Shown here piece after piece: positions 7,695-16,243 of a stretch of 64,000 nucleotides of DNA (positions are counted from its first letter, which is position 1; each line of letters starts with the position of its first letter). This DNA comes from Longitalea luteola. GTDB lineage: Bacteria; Bacteroidota; Bacteroidia; Chitinophagales; Chitinophagaceae. The notes under the pieces were generated by a model. The model saw only the letters and a list, made by a program, of their open reading frames with translations. It had not been told where the DNA came from and searched no databases. The stretch spans positions 620,001-684,000 of the forward strand of contig NZ_JAFIQX010000003.1 of the NCBI RefSeq assembly GCF_017356035.1, read 5' to 3'. Position numbers and translations under genes: made by a program.

Positions 7695-8387
7695 TCAGAT
7701 GATGTTTAAACGCTTTAAAACGTCGGCTTTGTGCGCCTTACTAACAGGGATCTCGTTCCCCTTGATAAACAGATCGTTCTCGCGGATATCGTCTATCTTA
7801 TTGATATTTATGATGTAAGAACGGTGAACCTTGATAAAGCACTGGCGGTTCACTTTCTCTTCCAGGTTCTTGATCGTGTTATGGGTAATGTACTTTTTGT
7901 CGGGGGTCACAAACTTTACATAATCGCCCATGCTTTCAATAAATAATATATCATCATTGTTCAGCCGAACGAGCTTGCCGTCGCATTTAATAAAAATATG
8001 ATCGGTTGCCGTACTGCTGATATTATTTTCTCCCGCAGCTGTTGTGAGTTTGTTCAACGCTTCCTGGAAACGCTGATACGTAAACGGCTTTTTCAAAAAA
8101 TCTGTGACATTGTATTCAAATGCGTTATAGGCGTATTCAGATTTGGACGTGGTAAGTATTACTTTGGGATAATAAGCCAGTTGATCGAGCAGGTCAAAGC
8201 CGGTAGCACCGGGCATTTCAACATCCAGGAACAATATGTCAACGGAATTTTTGTTGAGGTACTCCAGCGCCTGTTCTACATTGGTGAAATGTCCTTTCAC
8301 TTGCAGCAATCCACTCTTCTCACAGCATTTAACCAAATAATCGGCAGCTACTTGCAGGTCTTCAACAATGACACAGGTCCATTTCAT
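7695..8387 (-). CDS. LytTR-family response regulator
   Basis: A 230-residue two-domain regulator (LytR/AlgR family). The N-terminal receiver domain (1-120) has acidic residues E9/D10, the phospho-acceptor D55 in ILFLDVEMPG, and a conserved Lys in FLKKPFTYQRF. The C-terminal LytTR DNA-binding domain (about 135-230) shows FIKCDGKLVRLNNDDILFIESMGDYVKF and FIKVHRSYIININKID. Its start overlaps the stop of the upstream HPt gene by 4 bp (ATGA), indicating translational coupling. With the HPt protein and the divergent hybrid kinase it forms a plausible complete phosphorelay. Targets are unknown; LytTR proteins typically bind direct repeats upstream of promoters. Confidence 0.93.
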   Translation of the reverse strand: MKWTCVIVEDLQVAADYLVKCCEKSGLLQVKGHFTNVEQALEYLNKNSVDILFLDVEMPGATGFDLLDQLAYYPKVILTTSKSEYAYNAFEYNVTDFLKKPFTYQRFQEALNKLTTAAGENNISSTATDHIFIKCDGKLVRLNNDDILFIESMGDYVKFVTPDKKYITHNTIKNLEEKVNRQCFIKVHRSYIININKIDDIRENDLFIKGNEIPVSKAHKADVLKRLNII

Positions 8388-8788
8388 AGTAAATTGGAAT
8401 TGAATTCTTTCAACTTATTATACTCCGATGCGATCAGTTCCTTGCTGGCTGCTAATGTAACCACAATTTGCTGATATTCTGACGTCAATTCATTCGAAGT
8501 AGTTGCTTTTTGACAAAAATCTTCAAATTCCTTGCACGATTGCTGCACCGTTGGCAATCCAACAAAACCAAACGTCGGTTTCATTTTATGTATTGCCTTT
8601 CTAAGGTCAGATAAATTACCGGCGGTAAAAGCCTGTTGAATGGCATAAAGATCATTATCAAAATGCGTGAGGGTGGTGCTGAAGATCTCTTCTATGTACT
8701 GGTAATCATCTTCATACAGGCTATAAAGATAATCACTATCAATTTTTTCGTTGAAAATGAATTTTTTAGAGAAATTTGATCCACTCAT
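8384..8788 (-). CDS. HPt-domain phosphotransfer protein
   Basis: A 134-residue all-helical protein with the HPt motif RKAIHKMKPTFGFVGLP; the probable phospho-accepting histidine is H67. The four-helix arrangement and the HKxKP-x-FG-x-VG pattern are typical of Bacteroidota HPt proteins. The ATG at 8788 (MSGSNFSKKF) is chosen; a GTG at 8842 in the same frame would leave only 24 bp to the divergent kinase gene. HPt proteins shuttle phosphate between the receiver of a hybrid kinase and a terminal response regulator. Here these are the divergent kinase and the LytTR regulator whose gene overlaps this one by 4 bp. Confidence 0.85.
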   Translation of the reverse strand: MSGSNFSKKFIFNEKIDSDYLYSLYEDDYQYIEEIFSTTLTHFDNDLYAIQQAFTAGNLSDLRKAIHKMKPTFGFVGLPTVQQSCKEFEDFCQKATTSNELTSEYQQIVVTLAASKELIASEYNKLKEFNSNLL

Positions 8789-8866
8789 TGGAAAATAGTT
8801 TATCCATTTTTTCGTTAAATTAGTTGTCCGTAGACAGAACACCTTTCGTTCTAATCCAATAACTCT

Positions 8867-11002
8867 ATGAAGGAGAAAATATTATATCTTGTCTGGTCTA
8901 TTTACAGGGATATAGTGCACACTGGCCTGCATGAGGGTGTTTCCAAAGACTTACGTAAAAGGATCATCCGCTTCAACCAGTTCATACTGCTTGCTCTGCT
9001 GTTGAACTTTTTCTCCGTTTTTTCCTATTTCTATCACAAGCTATATATAAGTGCGTTAGTAAATATAACGGCTGCTTATTTTTTTCTGCTGGCATTTTAT
9101 TTCGGTTCCAAACGAAAGCTCGAGACCGGCCGCATCATTGCAGTGATCAATATAAACCTATACCTGATCGTAATATGTTATATTGAAGGGTTGCGGGCAG
9201 GGGAGTACCTGCTGTATTTTCCCTACTTCGTGGTGCTGACGTTTGTGGTTAGTATCCGCCGCAATTTTAAAGAACTGTTATCGGTATATTCCATCACGGT
9301 CATAGCGTCGTTGTGTTGTGTGAAGATTTGTCCGTACGTAAATAATATCCAGAACATCAACGAAGCCCTGTATACCCAGTTGTACAGCGGCAACCTGGTT
9401 ATTTCGCTGGCCATGACCATCATTTTCTCTTATTCCATTTTACAGGTGAATAAAGACAATGAGGTGGCTATTCTGCAGGAAAAAACCTTTGGGGATACCA
9501 TCTTCAACACCTCGCTCGACGGGGTATTTATTATTTTCAGCCAGTCGAATATTATTGCCAGTTGTAATAAACGGGCGTTGGAACTGTTTGAAGTGAGTGA
9601 GAAACGCGAGATAGAAGGCACCAATATAGAAGTATGGTTCGAAGAGCATCACATTAAACAGTTCAACTCAATAAAAGAAAGCCTGTCGGGCGAATCGCGG
9701 CCCTGGCAGGGTGAGCTTACCCTTACGGCCAAAACTGGCCGCACTTTTTATGGCTTCGTGAGTGTGGTGCCTTTTACGTATAAAGATACCGGCTACACCA
9801 AGATCAGTATCCTGGATGTATCGAATGTGAAGATGGCCGAGTTTGAACTGATGAAAGCCAAGGAAAAAGCAGAATCGGCGGCCAGAACCAAATCGCGTTT
9901 CCTCAGTAATATGAGCCATGAGCTGCGTACGCCGCTGAATGGGATCATTGGCGCCTCGAACCTCTTGCTGCAGGAAGAGCACCTGCCATCACAGGTACAG
10001 CACCTCGATATTCTGAAGTTCTCATCAGAACATATGATGATGCTCATCAATGATATTCTCGACTACAACAAAATGGAAGCCGGGAAAGTGGAGCTGGCGG
10101 ATGTGCCTGTAAATATTAAGGAATTCATGCAGAAGCTGGCTTCCCAGTTCTCGCCCCAGATAAAAGCAAAGGGACTGGAATTTAAAGTGGATATTGATGA
10201 CCGGCTCGACCTGGAATTTTATACCGATGAAACACGATTGAACCAGGTGCTGAGCAACCTGCTGGCCAATGCCCTGAAGTTTACGCACCAGGGCACTATC
10301 ACCATGGCGGTTCGTAAATTGTTCTCCTCAAGCGCTAAATCAACGCTGCAGTTCATCGTGATGGACACCGGCATTGGTATTCCGAAGAACAAGCATAAAG
10401 AGATCTTCGACAGCTTTACCCAGGCAGATGTAAATACAACGCGCAAATATGGTGGAACCGGCCTTGGACTGGCCATCACCAAACGCATTGTCAATATGTT
10501 TAACAGCGACCTCTTACTGGAAAGCGAAGAGAATAAAGGCAGTGCTTTTCACTTTACAGTTGAGTTGAAGATCTGTGAGAACAGAAAGCGCTATATTGAA
10601 GAAGAGAACATCAAACACCTTGATAAACTGGAAGGCATCAGGTTGCTCATTGCAGAAGACAACCCGGTTAACCTTTCCATTGCAAAAAGATTTTTAACCA
10701 AGTGGGGCATACAGGTGAGTGAGGCAACCAACGGCCGTGAAGCGCTGGCCCAGTTCAGGAAAGGACAGTTCGACCTGCTGCTGATTGACCTGGAGATGCC
10801 GGAAATGGATGGCGCCACTGCTTTGAAGGAAATTCGCAAGATCAATAATTCAATACCAGCTGTAGCTTTTACGGCAGCGGTATACGATAATATGCAAGCC
10901 GATCTGTTACAGAAAGGATTTACGGATTTTATACATAAACCTTTCCGGCCCGAAGAATTGCATTCGAAGATCTCTTATTTAGTATCCGCATTACGTGCCT
11001 AG
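8867..11002 (+). CDS. Hybrid sensor histidine kinase/response regulator
   Basis: A 711-residue membrane hybrid kinase. Residues 35-195 hold about six hydrophobic segments with no large periplasmic domain. A PAS-like domain follows (about 205-320). The HisKA domain has FLSNMSHELRTPLNGIIG with phospho-acceptor H351. The ATPase domain has the N box QVLSNLLANALKFTHQG, G1 DTGIGIP and G2 GGTGLGLAITKRIV. The C-terminal receiver (about 592-708) starts LLIAEDNPVN with phospho-acceptor D641 in LLLIDLEMPEMDG and the conserved Lys in FIHKPF. Having a receiver but no HPt domain, it needs a separate HPt partner, supplied by the divergent gene. The signal is unknown; the membrane array suggests an intramembrane or envelope cue. 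Confidence 0.93.
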   Translation: MKEKILYLVWSIYRDIVHTGLHEGVSKDLRKRIIRFNQFILLALLLNFFSVFSYFYHKLYISALVNITAAYFFLLAFYFGSKRKLETGRIIAVININLYLIVICYIEGLRAGEYLLYFPYFVVLTFVVSIRRNFKELLSVYSITVIASLCCVKICPYVNNIQNINEALYTQLYSGNLVISLAMTIIFSYSILQVNKDNEVAILQEKTFGDTIFNTSLDGVFIIFSQSNIIASCNKRALELFEVSEKREIEGTNIEVWFEEHHIKQFNSIKESLSGESRPWQGELTLTAKTGRTFYGFVSVVPFTYKDTGYTKISILDVSNVKMAEFELMKAKEKAESAARTKSRFLSNMSHELRTPLNGIIGASNLLLQEEHLPSQVQHLDILKFSSEHMMMLINDILDYNKMEAGKVELADVPVNIKEFMQKLASQFSPQIKAKGLEFKVDIDDRLDLEFYTDETRLNQVLSNLLANALKFTHQGTITMAVRKLFSSSAKSTLQFIVMDTGIGIPKNKHKEIFDSFTQADVNTTRKYGGTGLGLAITKRIVNMFNSDLLLESEENKGSAFHFTVELKICENRKRYIEEENIKHLDKLEGIRLLIAEDNPVNLSIAKRFLTKWGIQVSEATNGREALAQFRKGQFDLLLIDLEMPEMDGATALKEIRKINNSIPAVAFTAAVYDNMQADLLQKGFTDFIHKPFRPEELHSKISYLVSALRA

Positions 11003-11221
11003 AATGTATTCGTTTATTAAGAGGCCGGGGTCAGAAGCCCGAAGTCAGAAGTTAGAGGAGTCTGTTTCCGGCTTCAGACTTCCGACTTCTGAATCTGGGT
11101 AACCTGAGACTAAAAAGAAGGGAAAGGACAAAAAAGAAAGCATAATATTCGCCAACCTTTGTATCTTGCATGCCTGTTCAATTGTATAGCATAGTTCAGT
11201 ATTAGCCGAAAAAACAAAGCC

Positions 11222-11386
11222 ATGAGAAAGATTCCATTGAATGTTTCTTCAATTGATTTAAACTTGCCGCCCCGCCAGGCAGCGCCATTAACCAGCCAAC
11301 TGATCTCATTTCAATGTTGCGCAAGCTGGGTGCTGATTTATCCAATTTGCTTTATTACATTCATTTCCAATTACTTCGCCGGATAA
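11222..11386 (+). CDS. Possible small protein, 54 residues, unknown
   Basis: An ATG-started frame of 54 codons begins MRKIPLNVSSIDLNLPPRQA and ends ITFISNYFAG. The second half (residues 27-53) is hydrophobic with a Cys-Cys pair at 32-33 and could be a membrane segment. It sits between a promoter-like AACCTTTG near 11150 and a strong terminator at 11561 that has no other gene in front of it. No family is recognised. A 54-codon frame can occur by chance, so this is tentative; a non-coding RNA is the main alternative. Confidence 0.25.
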   Translation: MRKIPLNVSSIDLNLPPRQAAPLTSQLISFQCCASWVLIYPICFITFISNYFAG

Positions 11387-11560
11387 TTATATACGGCGGG
11401 AGATGAAGCTTTCGGCCAGCGCTGAACAGCAGTACCAAACCTATCCTTAAGCTTTTACCGACGATAATTCAATTATCATACATCGTTTCCGGGTAAAACA
11501 TAGCCGCAGCAATCTACCCGGGAATTACCACGGTTGCTGCATAATTTTCTCATGTGACTC

Positions 11561-11592
11561 GCAGCCCTGATTCCTCAGGGCTGCCTTTTTTT
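11561..11592 (+). terminator. Strong Rho-independent terminator, no known gene upstream
   Basis: The perfect 10-bp stem GCAGCCCTGA / TCAGGGCTGC with a TTCC loop is followed by CTTTTTTT. It lies 559 bp beyond the kinase gene and within an apparently non-coding region, so it probably ends a small transcript that starts near 11.15 kb. Confidence 0.88.
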
Positions 11593-11714
11593 ACCTCGAC
11601 CGTCGAAGCTTTAGCGCAGGCGGTTCACACCCCCGACGCCTTGCGCAGGTCCGTGTTGAAACTTCCCCCCAAAAGCGGACTTTTTGCCTTCTGTATTTTG
11701 CCTTTCCGCCTTTT

Positions 11715-11756
11715 GCGTTCAGCGTTCAGCGTTCTGCGTTCAGCGTTCTGCGTTTA
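11715..11756. repeat. GCGTTCA heptamer array (6 copies)
   Basis: Six contiguous heptamers: GCGTTCA, GCGTTCA, GCGTTCT, GCGTTCA, GCGTTCT, GCGTTTA. It is preceded by degenerate TTTTGCC/TTTCCGCC-type sequence. It is the same family as 7315-7391 and 26165-26220. Confidence 0.95.
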
Positions 11757-11840
11757 ACAATTCCTTAAATACACTTTCACAAAGCCTTAGAAAAGTGCAC
11801 ATGTTTTTCATCGTACATTATAACAGGTCATATAAACCCA

Positions 11841-11850
11841 AAAAGGAGGA
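11841..11850 (+). promoter_or_regulatory. Unusually strong ribosome-binding site
   Basis: AAAAGGAGGA ends 6 bp before the ATG at 11857, a near-perfect match to the anti-Shine-Dalgarno sequence. Most genes in this window have no recognisable Shine-Dalgarno, as is normal for Bacteroidota, so this one stands out. Confidence 0.75.
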
Positions 11851-11856
11851 ATCAAA

Positions 11857-12438
11857 ATGAGAGTGTTAAAAGCAATACCAGTTCTTTTGCTGCCTGTTTT
11901 GCTCGCCATAGGCTGTGCTACAACCGCCTACGTTGAAAAAGACGAGACGGCCGATTTCAGCCGCTATCAAACTTATGCCTGGATAGATAGCGATAAAAAT
12001 GAGGATAAGAAGAACAGACATGCCGACCTGATGAAAAAGAATGTGCAGGAAGCCGTGAATGCAAAATTGCAGAAGCAGGGCTGGAGGGAAGTCAAAAACA
12101 GACCGGATGTTTTGATCAGCTATGATATGCTGGTAGAAAAATCGACCCGTGAATTATCCAATCCTGTTTACTCGATGCCTTTCCGGCGTGTTTACTATAA
12201 TCCATTCTATCGCCGGTTCGGTACTATTTACTATCCCTCGAGGTTTATGGGATATGATTACAATACAGCCACTGTACAGGAAGGTACATTGACGATCACG
12301 ATGGTTGATGCAAAAACCGATAAGACCATCTGGCAGGGGTGGACAACCGACGATGTGAACAGCCGCAATGTAACCAGGAAGGAAATTCAAAGCAGTGTAA
12401 ACTCTATCTTCCGCAAGTTTGATGTGGTTAAGAAATAA
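11857..12438 (+). CDS. DUF4136 lipoprotein
   Basis: A 193-residue secreted lipoprotein. The signal peptide MRVLKAIPVLLLPVLLAIGC ends in a lipobox with Cys20. The remainder matches the DUF4136 pattern: DFSRYQTYAWIDSD near the start, VQEAVNAKLQKQGWREV in the middle, and at the end a strand-rich section GTLTITMVDAKTDKTIWQGWTTDDV. DUF4136 proteins are periplasmic or outer-membrane-attached, with no known activity. It is preceded by a strong Shine-Dalgarno site, which suggests high expression, and faces the OmpA gene with a shared bidirectional terminator between them. Confidence 0.9.
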   Translation: MRVLKAIPVLLLPVLLAIGCATTAYVEKDETADFSRYQTYAWIDSDKNEDKKNRHADLMKKNVQEAVNAKLQKQGWREVKNRPDVLISYDMLVEKSTRELSNPVYSMPFRRVYYNPFYRRFGTIYYPSRFMGYDYNTATVQEGTLTITMVDAKTDKTIWQGWTTDDVNSRNVTRKEIQSSVNSIFRKFDVVKK

Positions 12439-12456
12439 AACAGAACTGGTTAAAAT

Positions 12457-12490
12457 GAAAAAGCCCCGACGATCACCGTCAGGGCTTTTC
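12457..12490. terminator. Bidirectional terminator, DUF4136/OmpA
   Basis: AAAAGCCCCGACG pairs with CGTCAGGGCTTTT across an ATCAC loop with one mismatch. A-run and T-run flank the stem, so it can act on both converging genes. Confidence 0.88.
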
Positions 12491-12508
12491 TGTATGGGAA
12501 CAGTTCTT

Positions 12509-14758
12509 TTAATTGTAGTTCAAATGCAGTTCAACCCTTCTGTTCTTGGCGCGGCCGGCAGGAGTAGTGTTGGGTGCAATTGGTTGTGAATCACCAAAGC
12601 CCTGTACACTGATGCGGCTGTCGGTTATTCCCTTTTTGATCAGGTAATTCTTGACAGCCTGGGCGCGTTTTGCAGAAAGCTTTAAATTATTGGCGGCATT
12701 ACCTACATTATCCGTATGTCCTTCAATGCTGATGACCAGGGAAGGATCGCTTTTCAGCACTTTAACAACGATGTCGAGTTTGGGATAAGAAACCTTTTGA
12801 ATGATATCCTTGCCAGACATGTAATAAATGCTTTTCGCTGCGATGGCCACTTTTTTGGCCACTTCCTGTTTGATCACCGGGCAACCGTTATTCTCCGGTT
12901 TGCCTGGTGTGTGGGGGCATTTGTCGTCTTCGTCGTTCACACCATCGTTGTCGGTATCGGGTACCGGGCAACCATTGTACTTGGCAATACCTGCCACGGT
13001 AGCACATTTATCGTCTTCATCGTTCAGGCCATCGTTATCGGTATCTGGAATGGGGCAACCTTTATATTTAGCGATACCGGCCACATCAACGCAACTGTCG
13101 TTTTTGTCGGCGATACCATCTTTGTCTTTATCAGGGCAGCCAGCAAGGGTAACTTCACCGGCAATTTCAGGGCACTCATCTTTTTCATCAACAATACCGT
13201 CGTTGTCTTTATCGTGGGTGATCTGAACTTCTTTGATTATTTCCACTTTCTTTTCAACGGTATCCACTTTCGTTTCAACTTTTGTCTCAACTTTAGTTTC
13301 AACAACAGTAACCTCTTTGATAACTTCTTTGGGTTCCTCTCTTACAGGTGCCGGTTTGGTCTTATACCGTTTAGTTTTAACGCGCTGGTAAATCGACATG
13401 GTAACACCGAGGTGAACATCGGCAGAGGTTACATTCTTATTCGAGAACATGTTCGACAGGATAGAGCCTGAACCAACGAAGAACATACCTGCGCGTAAAC
13501 CGGCTCCTACCGCCATTTTCTTATTCAGCGTGTTATAATAGAAGGGGGCATACAGGCTGAACCATTTCTTCTCTAAACGCGGTGTAACGGTGAATGAAGT
13601 TGCGTATTGGGCTGTGGTCTGGTTCTTATCCCGGTTAACGAGGTTAACGATGGCGCCGGCATTAATGAACAGTCTTTTCCAAATGTGGTAATCCGCATCG
13701 ATCCGCAGGGTTGTGGGCAGTTTTACCTTCATGGTCGACTCATGGGCAGTGGGAGTAATGATGCCCATATTTTCCAACCTGGTGAAATATTCTTCGATCG
13801 TTTCACCTTCCTGTTTGTCCAGGTCATCGGTAGTACGGCCAGAAGCATCCAGGCGATAGCTGTCACCATGTTCTGAATTCTTATATTTTACCGAGCCTAT
13901 ATCATTTACCGAGGCGTTTAACCGCAGTTTATAAGGAAGCGGATCGTTCAGTAACCAGTTGTTTTTTTCTGGTCTCCATTCATATGAAAATCCGAGGTCG
14001 AGCCCCCAGCCATAATTATTGTCCAGGTTGTCCATCACATCGCCGAAATCATCGTCCACGTTATCGAGGTTCGATGAGTAACGGGCATTAAGATCACCCT
14101 GCAGCTGGTTAATGAAATCGTTCTTGTCGATGTTCACATTTAATCTGTTGGAGTATACAGAAGCGGCGGCTATGCCCACTACATATTTACCGGTGATACC
14201 CATTTTCAGCAGGTGTTCGGGCGTGCTGTAGATAACCCGGCCATAGGTTAAACCGGCTTCGGCAAAAGCATGGGCTTTTACCTGCAGCTTTTCTTCCTGG
14301 ATGGGGGTATTATACAAAGCTGAATCGCTTCCGAAAAAGCGGAATGTGTTATCGCTGAGGTTGAAAGTATTTACCACCGAGCGCATACGGGTGTACAGAC
14401 CCATACCGCTTTTTTTGCCTGATGTGAACATGAACGAGGGGCCCATGATATCGGTATTCAGCCAAAGGTTCTTTTTGTCGGTATTAGCCGATTTAAAGTA
14501 ATCCTTGTCCTCTGTCAGATCAGAAAAATCGAATTTTTTGAATTTGTCATTCTTAAGCTCGTAAGCGTTGTTTCCCGCAAGGGCGCTTAGGCTGAAGAAA
14601 TTGATGTTCACTTTGTATCTGCTGGCGGCAACAGAAGCCGGGTTCTGCAACATGCCGTGAACACCGGAATAATTGTCGTAGGTATAACCTGTAAATTGTT
14701 GAGATAAGCCAAACAAGGGTACGCAACTTATAAGGCCTAGCGCTAGGCTTTTTTTCAT
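12509..14758 (-). CDS. DUF5723/OmpA-family outer-membrane protein with TSP3 repeats
   Basis: A 749-residue envelope protein. The signal peptide is MKKSLALGLISCVPLFGLSQ. Residues 20-465 form a DUF5723-type region, probably a beta-barrel of the PorV/PorQ kind, starting GYTYDNYSGVHGMLQNPAS. A linker near 475-520 has repeated KVETKV/EVTVVE units. Four calcium-binding thrombospondin type 3 repeats follow, each with a D-x-DxDG(I/L/V)xDxxDxC core. The C-terminal OmpA/MotB-like domain has ISIEGHTDNVGNAANN and NLKLSAKRAQAVKNYL, ending GRAKNRRVELHLNYN, and is expected to bind peptidoglycan. The likely role is anchoring the outer membrane to the wall. Confidence 0.92.
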   Translation of the reverse strand: MKKSLALGLISCVPLFGLSQQFTGYTYDNYSGVHGMLQNPASVAASRYKVNINFFSLSALAGNNAYELKNDKFKKFDFSDLTEDKDYFKSANTDKKNLWLNTDIMGPSFMFTSGKKSGMGLYTRMRSVVNTFNLSDNTFRFFGSDSALYNTPIQEEKLQVKAHAFAEAGLTYGRVIYSTPEHLLKMGITGKYVVGIAAASVYSNRLNVNIDKNDFINQLQGDLNARYSSNLDNVDDDFGDVMDNLDNNYGWGLDLGFSYEWRPEKNNWLLNDPLPYKLRLNASVNDIGSVKYKNSEHGDSYRLDASGRTTDDLDKQEGETIEEYFTRLENMGIITPTAHESTMKVKLPTTLRIDADYHIWKRLFINAGAIVNLVNRDKNQTTAQYATSFTVTPRLEKKWFSLYAPFYYNTLNKKMAVGAGLRAGMFFVGSGSILSNMFSNKNVTSADVHLGVTMSIYQRVKTKRYKTKPAPVREEPKEVIKEVTVVETKVETKVETKVDTVEKKVEIIKEVQITHDKDNDGIVDEKDECPEIAGEVTLAGCPDKDKDGIADKNDSCVDVAGIAKYKGCPIPDTDNDGLNDEDDKCATVAGIAKYNGCPVPDTDNDGVNDEDDKCPHTPGKPENNGCPVIKQEVAKKVAIAAKSIYYMSGKDIIQKVSYPKLDIVVKVLKSDPSLVISIEGHTDNVGNAANNLKLSAKRAQAVKNYLIKKGITDSRISVQGFGDSQPIAPNTTPAGRAKNRRVELHLNYN

Positions 14759-15364
14759 GACTTGGGGTTTGTTGGAGTTAAGTGGTTAAATTATAATGTT
14801 ATTGCTACAATTCAAAGCGCCGCAAGGTAAATTAAATTGTATGTATTATGAAATGTAATGATTTATACATGATATAAATTCACTTATGGTCTGTCAGATA
14901 AGGAATTATGTACATATTACCTGGCGGCAATCGAACAGAGGTGGCGTGAAGCCGTTAACTAACGCGGAAAAGGCCCTGCAATTGTGTGGCAGGGGAAGGT
15001 GCAGTGTACAGGGAATGGGTATGCGAAAGCAAAAAAAAATGTACCTTTAAGTTTCCATCCATTAATCTAACCGCTGAAGTAACGCAACCGTGTCAGCCGG
15101 GCGGCTGCCGGTAAATAACCCTTTTAAAAAACAAATCCGTATGAAAACCTTTACAAATGGCTCCTCCCGGAGTTATCTGAAGCTGTTAGTCAAGATCATT
15201 ATCTGCACATTATGGCTGCTCTGTATTGTATCGGCGGCTACAGCGAAGTGAGACTCAATTAGCAAATGTGCAAATCAAATTAGCAGATTAGCAAATGTGC
15301 AAATGTGCGAATCAAATGTGCAAATGCCCGTTCATTGAGCCTTGCGCCTTCAGCCTTGCGCCTT
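14759..15364. other. 606-bp intergenic region with one small membrane-type frame
   Basis: AT-rich sequence upstream of the OmpA gene probably contains its promoter. Around 14980-15020 there are G-rich hairpin-prone stretches. A box TACCTTTA at about 15042-15049 precedes a G/C-rich stem-forming stretch and a 36-codon frame at 15141. From 15255 to 15335 there is a degenerate octamer array of the GCAAATGT type, then GCCTTGC-type heptamers up to the AraC stop codon. Confidence 0.5.
15141..15251 (+). CDS. Possible 36-residue single-span membrane peptide
   Basis: ATG at 15141 opens a 36-codon frame with a polar, positively charged N-terminus (MKTFTNGSSRSYLKLLVK) and then a hydrophobic stretch IIICTLWLLCIVSAATA, ending at TGA 15251. 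This is the shape of a signal peptide or a small membrane protein. It has an upstream TACCTTTA box. It could also be the remnant of a truncated secreted-protein gene. No family is recognised. Confidence 0.25.
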   Translation: MKTFTNGSSRSYLKLLVKIIICTLWLLCIVSAATAK

Positions 15365-16243
15365 CTAATTCACCTTCTGCATATATTCCGTTAAAAACTT
15401 CTTCGGCGGTTGGCCGGTTATTTTTTTAAATACCCGGTTGAAGGTAACGGCATTGTTAAAGCCGCTTTGATAGGCAACAGCAGCCAGGCTGTCGAAATTC
15501 TCCCCTACAATTTTCTTACAGGCTTCATTAATGCGCACTTCATTCAGGAATGCTACATAGGTTTTCAATGTATGTTTTTTAAAATACCGGCAGAAAGCCT
15601 GCGGCGTGAGGTGGGCCACATCGGCAATTTGTTTAAGCGTAATGTTCTCGGTATAATGCGCCATCGTGTATTGATAGATATCGTTCATGCGCAATCCTTC
15701 CGATTCAGTGATAGAACTTTCGGTATGAGTATCGGAAAGACATCTGTATTGTTTGATGCGGCAGAGAGTTTGTAACAGTTGAATGAAGAAAGCGAGTCTG
15801 ATGCCGTTCCTGGCTTCTTTTACCAACAGCATTTTCTTCGCAATACTTTGCTGCTGTGATGCCGGCACCTGTAACCCTTTGCGGGTAGCTTCCATAAACT
15901 TCTTCACGTTATTCATTTCAGGTAAGTCCATGATCCTGCCAAAGGGACCGCGCAGGTCTACAAACAGGGTAAGGGCATGAATATCTTTCTGGCTGTTCTT
16001 TTCAAAATAATCAGGATCACTTTTGAAGAGGTGGGGTTGATTGGCGCCAAGGATATAGATGTCGCCCGACTGAAAACGCTGCATACCAGTGCCGGCGATG
16101 AGCGTGCCTTCTCCTTTTATGATCCAGGTAAGCTGGGTTTCATTATGGCGGTGCAGGTGATTGTAAAAATGTGGTAACTTATCTTCCTGTACCATAATAG
16201 AATGTTCCTGTGAAACCGGTATGGTGAACTGAACGACTTTCAT
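15365..16243 (-). CDS. AraC-family transcriptional regulator
   Basis: A 292-residue regulator. The N-terminal cupin-like sensing domain (about 10-90) includes HFYNHLHRHNETQLTWIIKGEG and GDIYILGANQPHLF. The C-terminal double helix-turn-helix (about 190-290) includes ITLKQIADVAHLTPQAFCRYFKKHT and the second helix region SLAAVAYQSGFNNAVTFNRVFKKITGQPPKKFL. ATG 16243 (MKVVQFTIPVSQEHS) is chosen over a TTG at 16279. It is divergent from the DapA-family gene and probably controls it; AraC proteins with cupin domains usually bind a small metabolite. Confidence 0.92.
   Translation of the reverse strand: MKVVQFTIPVSQEHSIMVQEDKLPHFYNHLHRHNETQLTWIIKGEGTLIAGTGMQRFQSGDIYILGANQPHLFKSDPDYFEKNSQKDIHALTLFVDLRGPFGRIMDLPEMNNVKKFMEATRKGLQVPASQQQSIAKKMLLVKEARNGIRLAFFIQLLQTLCRIKQYRCLSDTHTESSITESEGLRMNDIYQYTMAHYTENITLKQIADVAHLTPQAFCRYFKKHTLKTYVAFLNEVRINEACKKIVGENFDSLAAVAYQSGFNNAVTFNRVFKKITGQPPKKFLTEYMQKVN

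Larger units (their letters stand above)
11003..11856. other. 854-bp intergenic region with an orphan small transcript unit
   Basis: After the kinase, 11030-11094 holds an inverted pair of the AGAAGTC/GACTTCT family (TCAGAAGCCCGAAGTCAGAAG against its near-complement), a possible 3' hairpin. From about 11150 there is a promoter-like AACCTTTG, a 54-codon frame at 11222, a 15-codon frame at 11403 (MKLSASAEQQYQTYP) and a strong terminator at 11561. From 11640 the sequence turns into GCGTT-family repeats. A near-perfect Shine-Dalgarno site lies just before the DUF4136 gene. Confidence 0.55.

Noticed and set aside
11222-11386. Calling the 54-residue frame a lanthipeptide precursor
   Set aside because: The core has Ser/Thr/Cys but no dehydratase, cyclase, protease or transporter gene is nearby, so it is kept only as an unknown small frame.
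12716-13471. 251-codon plus-strand frame inside the OmpA/TSP3 gene
   Set aside because: Antisense to the regular D-x-D-x-D-G repeats, which leave the opposite strand open; no independent evidence.
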